A DNA stretch of 64,000 nt from Termitomyces sp. T153. Its lineage: Eukaryota; Basidiomycota; Agaricomycetes; Agaricales; Lyophyllaceae. Made by a program: the position numbers and the translations under genes. Location: the NCBI GenBank assembly GCA_018296165.2, contig JACKQL020000015.1, positions 682,001 to 746,000 on the forward strand, read 5' to 3'. How positions within the stretch are numbered: the stretch's first letter is position 1; the number at the start of each line of letters is the position of its first letter. Of the stretch, positions 33,617-45,100 are shown one piece after another. Under the pieces are notes generated by a model, which saw nothing but the letters and a program-made list of their open reading frames with translations, ran no database searches and was not told the origin of the DNA.

Positions 33617-34944
33617 GTTGAATCATATAAAATACTTTGATGATTCAGTAACAAATAAAATATGTGTGAAAAAGTGGTGATGACATATACAATTGTAGTG
33701 AAACAACTCTTGCTAATGTAGGGAGATTTTTTGGCAAAATCATACTGAATCTGCTGTATGAAATTAATAACTGACTCATCACTGAACTAACTGCTGAAGT
33801 TATACTTCTTTGAATAGCAACAACTGACTGAACAATCTAAGAACTACTAACTGGACTACTCTGAAGAGCATGTAAGAATCTATGTACTGCTGAGATGGGA
33901 CTGCTGAGTGCTCACCTGAATATTAACAATGGTAGTACTGGTGCAAGACCATTGCACAACTGACCATGCAAGACCATTGCATGGAATGATTACAAGTGAA
34001 ACCTTGGGCCCTACTGTTCTGACTCAGCATCTGCCAAAGAACATTAGCACTAAATCAAGAATGGCCTTTGGTTTGCACTTGGGTAGGCTAATATAATGTG
34101 ATGGTTGTGCATGCTTGCCATGCAGAGGCCTTCAAAAATGCTCCTTACTCCTGGAACCCATGTTTGCATTGACAAATTCAACAAAACAATGACATCAACA
34201 CATTGTATTGCACTGCAGACTCTCAAATCTGATTGAGGCCAATCATCAAATGCCATAACATCCACCCTCTCACTGCTATATCTTTTCTTTGAATGCTCAA
34301 GATGCTTGACATGAAGCTTGTCTTTTATATATAGATGACTTATACAAAATTTGATAGTGTCAACCTAAGTTGTGCCTAAATCCAGAGACCCTTAAATAGA
34401 TTTTTACATTGTATGAGTATATATTCACCTTATTGCAGACCAGTGCTTTCAAATTTTCACTGATCCTCTCAGGATTCAAGTTTGAATAGTATACAATACC
34501 TGTAGTCTCACCAGGATCAGGGGCACTATGACCACAATCTCTCCCAAAATTGCATTTTTAAACACTAGGGCATTTTAAAACCCAATGTATGTGATAGTAT
34601 AGGCGGATGGGGTATCACACAATACTTTGGCTTTCTAATCAGCACTACAGTTTTCCCTCTAAGCATTTATTAGTGGATGGCTAAACAGAGTCAGAAGAGG
34701 TTTCAAGTTTTCAAACTAGTTTACACCAGCCATGCAGTATCATCATATGCAGAAAGCTGGTTAGAATAGCTAGTTAAGGGGACATCTACATCAAATATTG
34801 GAACAAGGACTTCTAGAATTATGAAATCTTAGCAAAATTAATTGGGTCTGGTGCATCAAAATTTCATTCAACACCACTGTCAAGATAAAACTTCCTTGAG
34901 CTTGTCTGAATTTGACCAAGGTTTCCCCAAATTCAGGAGCTGAG
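33617..34944. other. AT-rich, CpG-poor spacer before the Ty3/Gypsy element
   Basis: No domain seen on either strand. Probably older repeat debris, as it shares the CpG depletion of the elements on both sides. A minus-strand open frame at 34050-34265 is unassigned. Its last bases (34940-34944, CTGAG) are the left target duplication of the Ty3/Gypsy insertion. Confidence 0.4.
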
Positions 34945-35126
34945 TGTCACAATACCATGTGACAATGCACTAGTACAGTAGTCAGTAGATACAATATAAG
35001 CCTTATGCTGGATTCATTTTGTTCTACAGGTGTGTACCAGTACTAGATATGCTGACCTCACTACAATACATTTTGTTTTACAGTTCCTGCTTGTGTCGCA
35101 TTGCAAGTCATGAGTAGACCTTGACA
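34945..35126 (+). repeat. 5' LTR of the Ty3/Gypsy element
   Basis: 182 bp, the same length as the 3' LTR. By my alignment there are 19 differences and no gaps; 12 are CpG in the 3' LTR and TpG or CpA here. Only one CpG of the 3' LTR (in TGTGTCGCATT) is kept. Confidence 0.95.
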
Positions 35127-35187
35127 CTTTAATCAAGCATACTTTCTTAAAATTTCTTTTTGGAACCTTTCTCCCCTGTGCATTAAG

Positions 35188-35983
35188 ATGTCACTAGTTG
35201 AGAACAACAGTACACCAATGGCAGTGGAGATGCAAATCACCAACCTGGTGTTCAAGACTATCCAGGCAGAACTGGTGACACAAATTCAGATGCACCTCAG
35301 GGAAATGCAAAGGGAACTGGACAGGGCCTTGTCCAGGATTTCAAGCCTTGAGATTGCAGTGCATATGGGGGTGTGCCCTCCAAGGGTGAATTCCCCCACT
35401 GTGTATGATGGGAGTAAGAAGCAGCTGGCAGATCAGTTTGTGTAGCAGGTTGAGGTGGCAGCATTGTTCAAGAATTTCAGAGCAACAAGCAGAAGATTAT
35501 ATAAGTGCAGTCATACTTGTCAGGATCAGCACAGGAGTGATTGTACATTATCATGACTGGGCCTGAGGATGCTTTGACAAATCCACATCACTACAACTGG
35601 GCAGCATGGCTGGAGGATTTCAAGGCCTCATTCTGCACAAGGGATCCAGTAGGGGAAGCAATGGACAAGATTGATCAACTCATGCAAGGCTCAAGCTCCA
35701 ATCACCAATTATTATATGATGTTCTTTGAGCTGAAAAGCAAACTTGGATATGCAGATGTGGAGAATGAGCATATACCAGGCCTTGACATGGCAACAGAGT
35801 CAAGCAAGCCAAGCAACAACAAAAATGGAGACAGTTCATGCAACACCACTGCCAGCTTTGAAGAACCCAGATGCTATGGAGGTTGATAGGAGCAAAAGGT
35901 CAGTGGTAGTGAAAGTGTGTTTCAAGTGCAGCAAACCTGGCCATTTCATGGTGGAGTGCCCACTGTGGAAGTCAGTGATCTAA
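35188..35983 (+). pseudogene. Ty3/Gypsy gag remnant with CCHC zinc knuckle
   Basis: Three overlapping frames (35188-35445, 35541-35729, 35744-35983) read as a capsid-type gag protein. An N-terminal coiled-coil region is followed by a capsid segment (WAAWLEDFKASF, compare the conserved W…F of Ty3 capsids) and then CFKCSKPGHFMVECP, a C-x2-C-x4-H-x4-C knuckle at about 35920-35965. Stops and shifts separate the parts. Role in the intact element: packaging of the RNA. Confidence 0.7.
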
Positions 35984-36069
35984 GCAACAGTGCAGGAGGC
36001 ATTGGAGACCAGGGAGAAGAAGGATGAGGGTCCTGGTGTGGGTTTTGTATAGGGTTACCTTGCTCTACC

Positions 36070-39000
36070 ATGGCAAGTGCAACTAATTGGTCCAATGTAT
36101 GTTGCACTGATAATGTTAGTGTGTTTGGGGAGAACATGCAAGCAAGTGTGAAGACCAACATGAAACAACATCAGTGGAGGCAAGCAGCAGTAGTTCATGT
36201 GAGATTGCCACAGTCACCTTATTTGGCATTGGAGCTGCCAGTGACATTGAGAATTCATGGCTCAACACCAGAGCCACAGTTAATTGACACCAGAGCAATG
36301 GTGAATTTGGATGCAAGTTGCTGTTTTGCTAACCCATGGTTTATAGCAGAGCAGGGGTTGCTGACAGTGTTGAAAAGGCATCCAATGCATCTGAGGACAA
36401 TCAATAACATAGAGGTCATGTCAGGGCTCATCAGAGAAGAGGTGTACCTGGAAGCAGTGCTTGGGGATCATGTGAAGACATTGACATTTGATGTTATAAA
36501 TATTGGTGATGATAATATGATCCTCTAGGTGAACTGGTTGCAGAGGCACAATCTGTCAGTTAATTGGAAGAGATCAACAGTAGAGTTTGAGTCACCTTAC
36601 TGCAAGGAGACATGCCTGCCAGCAAAGATGAGTGGGCAGGACAACATGTGGGGTGGGTGCAGGTGTTTGCATGAAAATGGGGAGGATGTTGCAGGCAGTG
36701 CCAAAGAAGCAATTTTGGAAACTGAAGCAGGTGAAGATGAGGAAGATGAGGTGGGAATGTGGACAGAAAGAGGAGGCAGTGCAGGTGGCAAGGGCTGGTA
36801 TTGAGGAGGCAATTGTGCAGGCAGGAGGAACTGGATCTGATGGAGCATTTCTTAAGCAAAAGTGGGACATGGAGTTGGTTCAGATAGTGGAGGGGCCAGG
36901 ACTGGTGGGGAGGGTATTGGATATGTTCAATAAAGTCAGAGAGGCTGCTGTGGCATTGCAGGTATGATCTGAGGATAGATCTGGTGGAGGGGGCAGAGGC
37001 ACTGCCACTAGGAAAGTTGTACCAACTAGCACCAGCAGAACTGTATGTGTTATGGGAGTTCATGGACAAAAATTTGGTGAAGAGTTACATATAACCCTCT
37101 AAGGCACCATGCAGAGCTCCTGTTTTCTTTATGAAGAATAAAGATGGTTCCCTGTACCTAGTGGTGGATTTCAGAGTACTTAATGTGGTCACAAAACCCA
37201 ATGCCTATCCAATTCCATTGACAAATGAACTCCTGGATCAACTGAAAGCAGCTAAGGTGTTCATGACATTTGACATGCATTGGGGGTATTATAATGTCCA
37301 GATCCATGAGGGCAATGAGTGGAAGACATCCTTCCATATGTGTTATGGCCAATGATCCACTTCCTTCATGTTTATGACCAAGCTTGCTGGTGTAACTCTG
37401 GAATCTTGCTAGTCCTCATTATCCACAGATGCAATTCAAATTCTTAGTGATGCAGTTTGGTCTTTGAAATGTGCTGGCAGCCTTCCAAAGAATGGTCAAT
37501 GAGCTTTTCCATATAACTTGGTGGATGTGTACATTATAATTTATCTGGACAATATTATTATCTTTTCTGAGGATGTGACCAAGCACAATAAACACATCCA
37601 GGAAGTGCTTTGATAGCCATGTGACACAGATCTCTTCTTGAAACCTGAGAAGTGTAAGTTCTGGACAATGGAGGTTGACTATCTGGGGATGAAGATAACT
37701 CTTGGGTGCATTGGTATAGACTCTGTGAAGGTTAGTGGCATGACATAATAGCTGATACTTAGGAACTTATGCCAGATAAACCAGTTTCTGGACTTCTGTG
37801 ATTCTGAACAGCATTTTGTGAAGGACTACATGACCATCACAAGGCCTTTAGAGAGGTTAAAGAGGAAGGAGAGTGCATGGAACTGGGGGGTGGAGGAACA
37901 GGCAGTGTTTGATAGGTTGAAGGCTGCATTTGTATGTGCACCAGTATTGGTAATGCCAAATCAGCAGTGCCTTTTCAAGTGGAGACCAATGTGTCAGATT
38001 TTACAGTGGAGGCAGTGTTATTCCAGAGGGCAGATGGTGAGGAGTGGAGGCTAGTGGCATTCTTCTCAAAGGCCATGCAGCCAGCAGAAAGGAACTACAA
38101 TGTGCATGACAAGGAACTTCTGTCAGTAATTTAGGCCTTTGAAGTGTGGCAGCCATACCTAAAGGGAAATTTGTCTTCAATTGAGGTTTTCTCAGATCAT
38201 CATAATCTTGAATACTTCATGATAGTGTGGGACTTGAGTTGACAACAAGCACAATGGAGGCTGTTCTTGAATCAATTTGTCTTTGTAATACAACACAGAC
38301 CAGGGTGGCTGAGTGCAGGCCTGGATGGCTTGTCAAGGAGGCCAGACCATGAGAAGGGGCAGGATTACAAGAACAACCAGAGGCAGAGGATGCTGGGAGA
38401 GGAGCATGTGGTAAGGAGGGCAGTAGTAGTGGGGGTTGAGCAGTGTGGAGAGTCAGAGGTGGTGCAGAAGGTGGCAGCAATGCAGAAGATTGTGGTGGAT
38501 GTGATGATCCTGAAGAAGGTTAGGGAGGCAATACTCAAAGACCCAAGACTCACACCATTGTGGGGTTTGGAGGAGGTGCTGGCACTAGTAAGGGCAAGGC
38601 TAAAGGAGTTTGTGGTAGAGGATGGGTTGGTGAGGTTCCAAGAGTTGGTGTACATGCCAAATGATGAGGAGGTGAAGAGGCAGATCCTCCAGCTGTATCA
38701 CAATTTGATTCTGGCAGGACACCCAGGGCAGGTGAATACATTAGCATTGTTTGCTCAGAACTACTATTGGCCATGAATGTCTGAGTTTGTGAAGCACTAT
38801 GTTAAGGGCTGTGAGATGTGTCAGTGGGTCAAGCCAAGACAATAGAAGCCATACAGACTGCTACAACCACTGAAAGTTCTGGATGGGCCATAGCAACACA
38901 TTTCAACTGATTATATGAGTCCCCTTCCAGTGTCTCAAGAGTTCAATGCAATCCAGATGGTGTGTGACAAGTTGACAAAATGGGTGCACTTCCTGGGGCA

Positions 39001-39957
39001 CAGATGACAGATGATGCAGCAGCAATGTGCAACACATTTATGGAGTGGGTGTGGTGTCTGCACAGCATGCCCAAGGTGGTGTCTGACAGGGGGCCACAGT
39101 TTGTGGCATGATATGTCAGGCAAATGTGGGAGAGGTTGGAGATCAAGCAAGCTCTGTCAACAGTGCACCATTTGCAGACTGACAGTCAGATGGAAAGGGT
39201 GAATCAAGAGTTGGAAATCTACTTACACACATTTGTCAACTATGTATTGGTTGCTATTTGCCAAGTTTGCATATAACAACAGGCCACACTCAGCAATTGG
39301 GATGTCTCTGTTCTATGCTAAGTATGCATATAATCCCAGCTTCTCCATTGATCCAGTGAATTTGCAGTTGGTACCCAAGACAGACAAACAACTTGATCGG
39401 ATATGAGAGGTGCAGGGTGAGTTGAGAGCACTGCTAGAGTTGGCAGCAAAGAGGATGAAGCAGTTCCACAATGCATGGGTGGATGAGGCTCCCAATTACA
39501 TTGAAAGTGATTGAGTATAGCTGGAACATGTGGACCATCAATCTGACAGGCCTAGCAACAAGTTAGACTTCAAGTGATTTGGCCCATTCTGAGTGACCCA
39601 GAAAATCTCTAAGTTGACTTACAGATTTGCTCTACCTGATGGATGGGCAATTCATGATGTGTTCCATGTATTGTGCCTGGTCCTGGCATGCAAGGACACT
39701 ATCCTGGGGTGCCACCAGGAGCCACCTCCCCTGATACAGATGGAAACGGGCAATGAGGTAGATATCAAACACATCCTACAGGAGAGGAAGACCAGGGGTG
39801 GAGTGAGTGAGTTCTTGGTCAGATAGAAGGGGTATAATGACAGCGAGGACGAGTGGCTGAGGGAATATGACATGCCGCATGTGTTGGAGGCAATTCAAGA
39901 GTTCAGGGAGAATGAGCGGACGAGGGGGAAGCGTCGACGTGGTAAAAGGCGAGATTA
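36070..39957 (+). pseudogene. Ty3/Gypsy pol remnant (protease, RT, RNase H, integrase, chromodomain)
   Basis: Protease: the usual D-S/T-G-A reads LIDTRAM near 36275-36300, so the glycine of the active site is lost. RT: KNKDGSLYLVVDFRVLN at about 37130-37185 and FMTFDMHWGYYNVQI at about 37260; the catalytic YxDD reads YLDN near 37550. RNase H: about 37930-38220 (ETNVSDFTVEAVLFQ, DKELLSVI). Integrase: zinc-binding region near 38690-38830 (HPGQ…, CEMCQW) and core near 38900-39250. C-terminal tail: IKHILQERKTRGGVSEFLVR, an in-frame TAG at about 39826, then KGYNDSEDEWL, a degenerate chromodomain, with the frame ending at 39957. Many TAG/TGA stops interrupt it. Confidence 0.8.
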
Positions 39958-40024
39958 GCACCCAGTTAGGCGCCCGGGACGGAACCTTTTTTTTCCATCA
40001 GCATTCTTACAAGTGGGGGGCGGG

Positions 40025-40206
40025 TGTCACGATACCACGTGACGACGCACTAGTACAGTAGTCAGTTGATACGATACAAGCCTTACGCTTGATTCATTTC
40101 GTTCTACAGATGTGTACCAGTACTAGATACGCCGACCTCACTACAAAACATATCGTTCTACAGTTCCTGCTTGTGTCGCATTGCGAGTCACGAGTAGACC
40201 TTGACA
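40025..40206 (+). repeat. 3' LTR of the Ty3/Gypsy element
   Basis: 182 bp with 13 CpG dinucleotides, all but one lost from the 5' LTR. Preceded by a polypurine tract (40011-40024) and followed by the CTGAG target duplication. It lies 547 bp from the end of the UPF1 gene. Confidence 0.95.
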
Positions 40207-40752
40207 CTGAGCGCTGAGCTTGTAAGCATGGTATGTGGGACACATACCACACATAAATCAACTTGGTACTCATTACAACAAAGGTGGACATGGCTTTTCA
40301 TTGACTAGAGACATGAACCACTGGATATAAACCAGTTTTCTTGATACTCGAACAATCTACGATGAGGAAACTGCATGACACTCTGTAATTGAGACTAAAC
40401 TGAAAAAATTGCTATGCCACTCTCGTCAGATGGCGCTTGTTGATAGCAACGTACAAAAATGATAGCTAGGTGCAATGACCGGCAGGGTACAATTGTTGTC
40501 TCATGGCTTGAGAGACGACAGATGGATCGAGAGGGAAAAAGGAACGGGTCAGTCTAGTTCCAAAATGATGCTGGGGTCCGTGGATCGAGCCGAGAACGGA
40601 AGGGTAGGCGCTGATGCATGTAGGAAGCCACCCGGTCGTCGAGTGGGGATCTATACCTACAAGCGCCTTCGACGACCTGATTGTAGACGACATGAATGGT
40701 AGTCGACAGTGAGTGCGATTGGCGCTGTGATTGTAACACATGGCGCCGGGCG
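40207..40752. other. Spacer between the retroelement and UPF1
   Basis: Normal CpG content, no recognised gene. It should hold the 3' UTR and polyadenylation site of UPF1 (minus strand). Open frames at 40466-40741 (minus) and 40475-40702 (plus) overlap each other and show no domain. Confidence 0.4.
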
Positions 40753-43700
40753 CTAAAAGACTGTCACACCAGACTGAGTACCAGCATACTGCGACTTGAC
40801 ATCGTCTAGATCAGCAGCATCGTCTTGACTCTTGTAATCGTAATGCGAAACGCTTCCGAGCTCACTAGCGCCAGCCACAGAGGAAGATCCGAAGGAGGAA
40901 CGGCGTCTCAAGCGGTCACTTTGTGAGTATGTCATGTTGACGCTGCTTCCACCGACGACGCTGTTGTTGTCCGTGATACTCGGGCCCACATCCTGAGAGA
41001 CGATAGAAGAAGCATAACTATAAGTGCTACGCTTCGCGCTATTGACCCCTCTAGGTATACCAGCGTTGAAGGGACCGGGGATGTTGAACATCGGCAAACC
41101 AGAGGAATATGTAGCCTGGGACCGCACAGACTGAACATCCGACGGAATGTAGCCCATCGCGTCATGGGTACGGTAGAAGCTTGCATCAAATCGGCTCGGA
41201 GTGCCAGAGCGACGAGCATCAGCTTTCGACAATATTTCATTGTTAGCTACTCGAATCAAATTACAGACGATGACTCACGATCATTCATCATACTGGCCGA
41301 GTTCAGATAGTCCCGCGCATTCGTTTCGTGGCGACGGAACTGTTCCATAGATTTCACGAGAGTGCGACGAGGCTTGCTAAACTGAATCATGCTGGATTGC
41401 AAATTGTTAAGAGGACCTTCGACAAGATTGTTTTTCTCTTTGTAGTGCGTCAGAAGGTGATGCCAAAGAGGGTGCTGTAGAACAAATTAAGCAATCATAC
41501 TGGAACAACTTTCAAACATCATACCTTGCTAAGGACTTTGGGATTTCCCAAAATAACCACACCATACTTCGCCCGGGTAAGAGCGACATTCAGACGACGA
41601 GGGTCGTTCAAGAAACCAATACCTTGATGTTCGTTGCTACGAACGCAGCTGAGAATGATATAGTCCTTCTCACGTCCTTGGAAAGCGTCCACGCTGGCGA
41701 CTTCTACCTCCTTGTAAAGATCTTTCTTGAGCGATCCATTGAACTGCATATAGTTGACGATGTAGGATCGTTGTCCTTCGTAGGGCGTGACCACACCAAT
41801 TTGGCTAGGTACGACACCAGATTTGAAGAATTTGGTAACAATCTTCTCTACATTGGAAGCCTCAGTCCTGTTAGTCATCAAATCAATACTATATACCATG
41901 CATGTGAGAGCATAAAAACGCACCTGTTCAGGAAAGACGTTCCACTGCTCGAAATTTCTTCCTGACCCAAATTCTGATAAAAGAACATAGGGGTATCCGG
42001 TACCGGCCATGGGAAGTCAACATTCTTTCTCAGACGTTCAGGAGCAGTGACACCATTTTGCAAAGTACCCTCATAGAACATATTGGACGGGAACTCGGAC
42101 AAGCACGGGTGCATGCGGTACTGTACTTGGAGACGGATGGGCCTATTGTTAAGCAAGACGAGACGCTCAAAGAGTGATTGTGTCAGCCCAGCCCGCGCAG
42201 CCTTCTTGTTCATGATAACCGGGCCGAGTTGCTAGAAAAGGTCAGCAACAAACCGGCTACTCAGGCAGATAGGAAGTACCTGATGATCTCCGACAAGCAC
42301 AACTTGCTTGCATCCGAGAACCAAAGGTATCATGCACTCTTAAAAAGTCAAACCGACGTGTCAGTGACTTTCCTCTTGTAGATGGATAAGGAGCGCACCG
42401 GGCTCCGCAGCTTGCGTAGCTTCATCAATCAACACAGTCCTAAACTTGAGCTTGCTCAACCTAGGATCACCCGCTCCCACACATGTACAGCAGATAACAT
42501 CCGCCGCCGCTAGAATCTCCTTTTCACACTGCCTTATCAAAGTCTTATATTTCCTCTCGTCATTGCTGCTCAACTCCCCTTGCTCGTTCTTCAACTGAAT
42601 AAGTTTCTGGAGTTCCACGTGCGTTGTGTTGTTTTCGACCTGCTGGTGGAGCGTGAGGAACCCAACACTCGAATCCAACGCTTCACGAGACTTGGCTGTC
42701 AGACGAACGACCTTCAGACCGGTAATGTGGATCTTCTCCGTTAATTGATCGACGGCGACGTTGGACGGAGCGCAAACGAGGACTTGGCCGGGGTTCATCT
42801 TTGCGAGATGGTAGACGATCGAGGCAGAGGTGACGGTTTTGCCTGTACCAGGCGGTCCTTGAATCAAGCTCAGAGGCTTCTGCAGCACGCTCTTGACAGC
42901 ATACATCTGCGAGTGATTGAGTTCAGGAAGCCCAGGAGCAGAGAAGCGTTTGGGCATCTGAGTACGCAAAACTTGGGGCTCGAGTTCGTGACCGAGAAGT
43001 TTGTGATACTATGAACATAGTCATATCAACTCAGAAGCATCTGACGGGAACTTACGATATATCCACTGACACTCTTCTCATCAACGGCGAATGTCTTCAT
43101 CGCGAGTTGCATACGATCAAAGCTCGTAGACTTCCAAACAAAATCGGCCGCGAAGTTATGTGTGCAGTCGGAAGGGACTCCTTCAGTCCTCCTGAGCTCG
43201 AGCCCAATCTCGTCGGAAACGTCTGAGAAGGGTGAGTAAAGCATGCTTGTCACCAACGGTGATTACGCACTATTGGGAATCTTGATAACATGTCCGACGC
43301 CCTCCCAAGCCTTGTGAAGCTCTCCCGTATATCTAAGCCTCAGCTCATCTCCCACCGCAAGCCTGACCTCACCGCTCTCCAACTTAGGCAGGCAGAACCA
43401 CGCCACACGTTTCTGATTCAGACCAATATCCCATCGTACCGCGATATCAGTCTGTGTCTGACTCTCTTTTAACTTCTTATCGTAGTCTGCCTCGATCTTG
43501 ACGAGTGGTCCAAAAATGTTCTGATACTGATACGCATCCTCGTATCGACAGATAATAAAGTGGGGTTCATCATCAACTCCAGGCTTCTCAAGATCTTCAA
43601 GTGTCGCATTTGCATTGTCGCGCCACAGATCTTCGAGGCGGTTGATTTGGTCAAATGAAATCTGGCGAGACCGAAGCTGTTCGGTTTCGCTGGGTGGCTT

Positions 43701-44496
43701 GACTAACCAAGAGAGGAAGGAGCGGTCGTCGATGAGAGGTGCCCATAACGAAGCATTCCAGGATATATCTTTAGATATCGCGGCACAGGGTTGACTACAT
43801 GGGAGCTAAAGCAAGTTCGTAAAAAAAATGACATAATGGGCGTACCGGCACAGCAACACGACAACTGTGTCACTCTTTGCTGGTATAAATCCAAGCATAA
43901 ATACATTCTTGCTTCCGCAATTGTAGCACTCTGGCGTCGTCTCTCCAAGGGGACTCTCAGCATGGAGGATCACTTCCTTGTGTTTAGCGCGCACAAGATG
44001 ATTGACGATGTGCGAGGCCGAGGTATTTCCGCGCGAGTTGCAAAACCACTTGGAACAAATTAAGCACTTGACAACTGAAGCTGGGGAATGAATTCCACAA
44101 TAACTGTTTCATGCAGACGTCAGGACCATAGGGGAAAGAGAAAACATTAATGTAGACCAACCTGCAAGCATGTGGCGGCAAATCAACGACACCTTCATCC
44201 TTCAAATCATCAAGAACGGTATCGAAGTCCTCGTCAAGATTGTTTCTCGGAGCGTTTGGGGCGTGTCCATTCTCTGTATCATTCGAGATTGCGAGGTAGG
44301 AGATATCAACAGAAGAGGCGTTGTCTTCCTGGGTAGTCGCGGTGTATTCAGATGCAGTATCGTCGGTGACACCTTCTCCATAAGAAGAAGCAGAGTCGTA
44401 TTGGAAATTGTCAAAGGAATCCATGCTTTCGCTTTCGAATTCGTCTACTGAGTGACTCCAGCCAAACCTATTGTGACGGGCCCGTGGCTTTGTCAT
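40753..44496 (-). CDS. UPF1: UPF1/NAM7 RNA helicase, nonsense-mediated decay
   Basis: A multi-exon gene of roughly 1,050-1,090 residues. The start is the ATG at 44496 ([13 protein letters not shown]); exon 1 ends at 44162 and the next exon restores [17 protein letters not shown]. The N-terminal Cys/His domain is complete ([20 protein letters not shown], then ECYNCG); it binds UPF2. The SF1 helicase core follows: Walker A GPPGTGKT near 42850, a serine-containing motif near 42780 ([11 protein letters not shown]), Walker [11 protein letters not shown] near 42410 spliced to [18 protein letters not shown] near 42285-42215, YRMHP near 42115, [13 protein letters not shown] near 41690 and LNVALTRAK near 41590. 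The C-terminal region (about 41260-40753) is Ser-rich with SQ motifs ([13 protein letters not shown]…), the usual target of UPF1-activating kinase. The enzyme is a cytoplasmic ATP-dependent 5'-3' RNA helicase. All signature motifs are intact. Confidence 0.95.
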
Positions 44497-45100
44497 AATT
44501 CCCACGCTATATTCTTTCAACTTTGCTCCCAGGCTGTTCAGTTGTTTTGTCCCCCGATGCCATAATAGCCAACGTAACACCCGCCTCAAGGATTTTGATT
44601 CGGTCAGCGATATGCATGTGTTGCATTTGTTACTTTACGTCTTGTGCCGTTATTTGTTGTCGAATTTCCAAACCTCATGGTCATTCGACGCGTTGCAGCT
44701 CTCGTGCGACATAAGGCCGTGTTTCTGACCTTTCGTCAGCACAGCTGTTGATCATCACTTTGTCCAAGTGATTGGTCCGGACCTTCCCTCGCAGAGGTGG
44801 TATTCAAGTGCTTCGACGGCGTGAACAGCGGACGACATGCAATCGCGTACAACACTCATTGACATTACGCTGTCAAAATAACGTTAATCCACATTTATGC
44901 ATCTTTCTAGTCGCAACGTAAATATAATGAACACTGGTCGGCCATTTCTTGTAGCAGCCATTCTCATGAATAACAGGATGTCTCGTGGTCTGCAATACGT
45001 GACGAATTATAAGAGTTTCATTCTATTGAAAACAATTGTATTCTAACAGTGGAAACCAGGATTACTCACCTCACGTAAACAGTTGCTAATGTCTCTACTG
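44497..45100. other. Intergenic region upstream of UPF1
   Basis: Promoter side of UPF1 and 3' flank of the reductase gene, both on the minus strand. No supported reading frame or recognisable regulatory motif. Confidence 0.4.

Larger units (their letters stand above)
34945..40206 (+). mobile_element. Full-length Ty3/Gypsy LTR retrotransposon, inactivated
   Basis: It has 182-bp LTRs at both ends (TGTCAC…TTGACA), a polypurine tract AAGTGGGGGGCGGG at 40011-40024 and a perfect 5-bp target duplication CTGAG at 34940-34944 and 40207-40211. Inside, in order: gag with a CCHC knuckle, protease, reverse transcriptase, RNase H, integrase and a chromodomain-like tail; protease-RT-RNaseH-integrase order defines Ty3/Gypsy. 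All frames are broken by stops or shifts. The interior and 5' LTR are CpG-poor, but from about 39840 to the end CpG is normal. The element is complete in structure, so integration was a normal event and decay came later. Confidence 0.9.

Noticed and set aside
34945..40206. Idea that the 3' LTR is a separate solo LTR
   Set aside because: The perfect CTGAG duplication flanks the pair as one unit, a polypurine tract precedes the 3' LTR, and both LTRs have equal length.
44170..44451. Plus-strand open frame inside UPF1 exon 1
   Set aside because: Antisense shadow of the conserved UPF1 N-terminal coding sequence.
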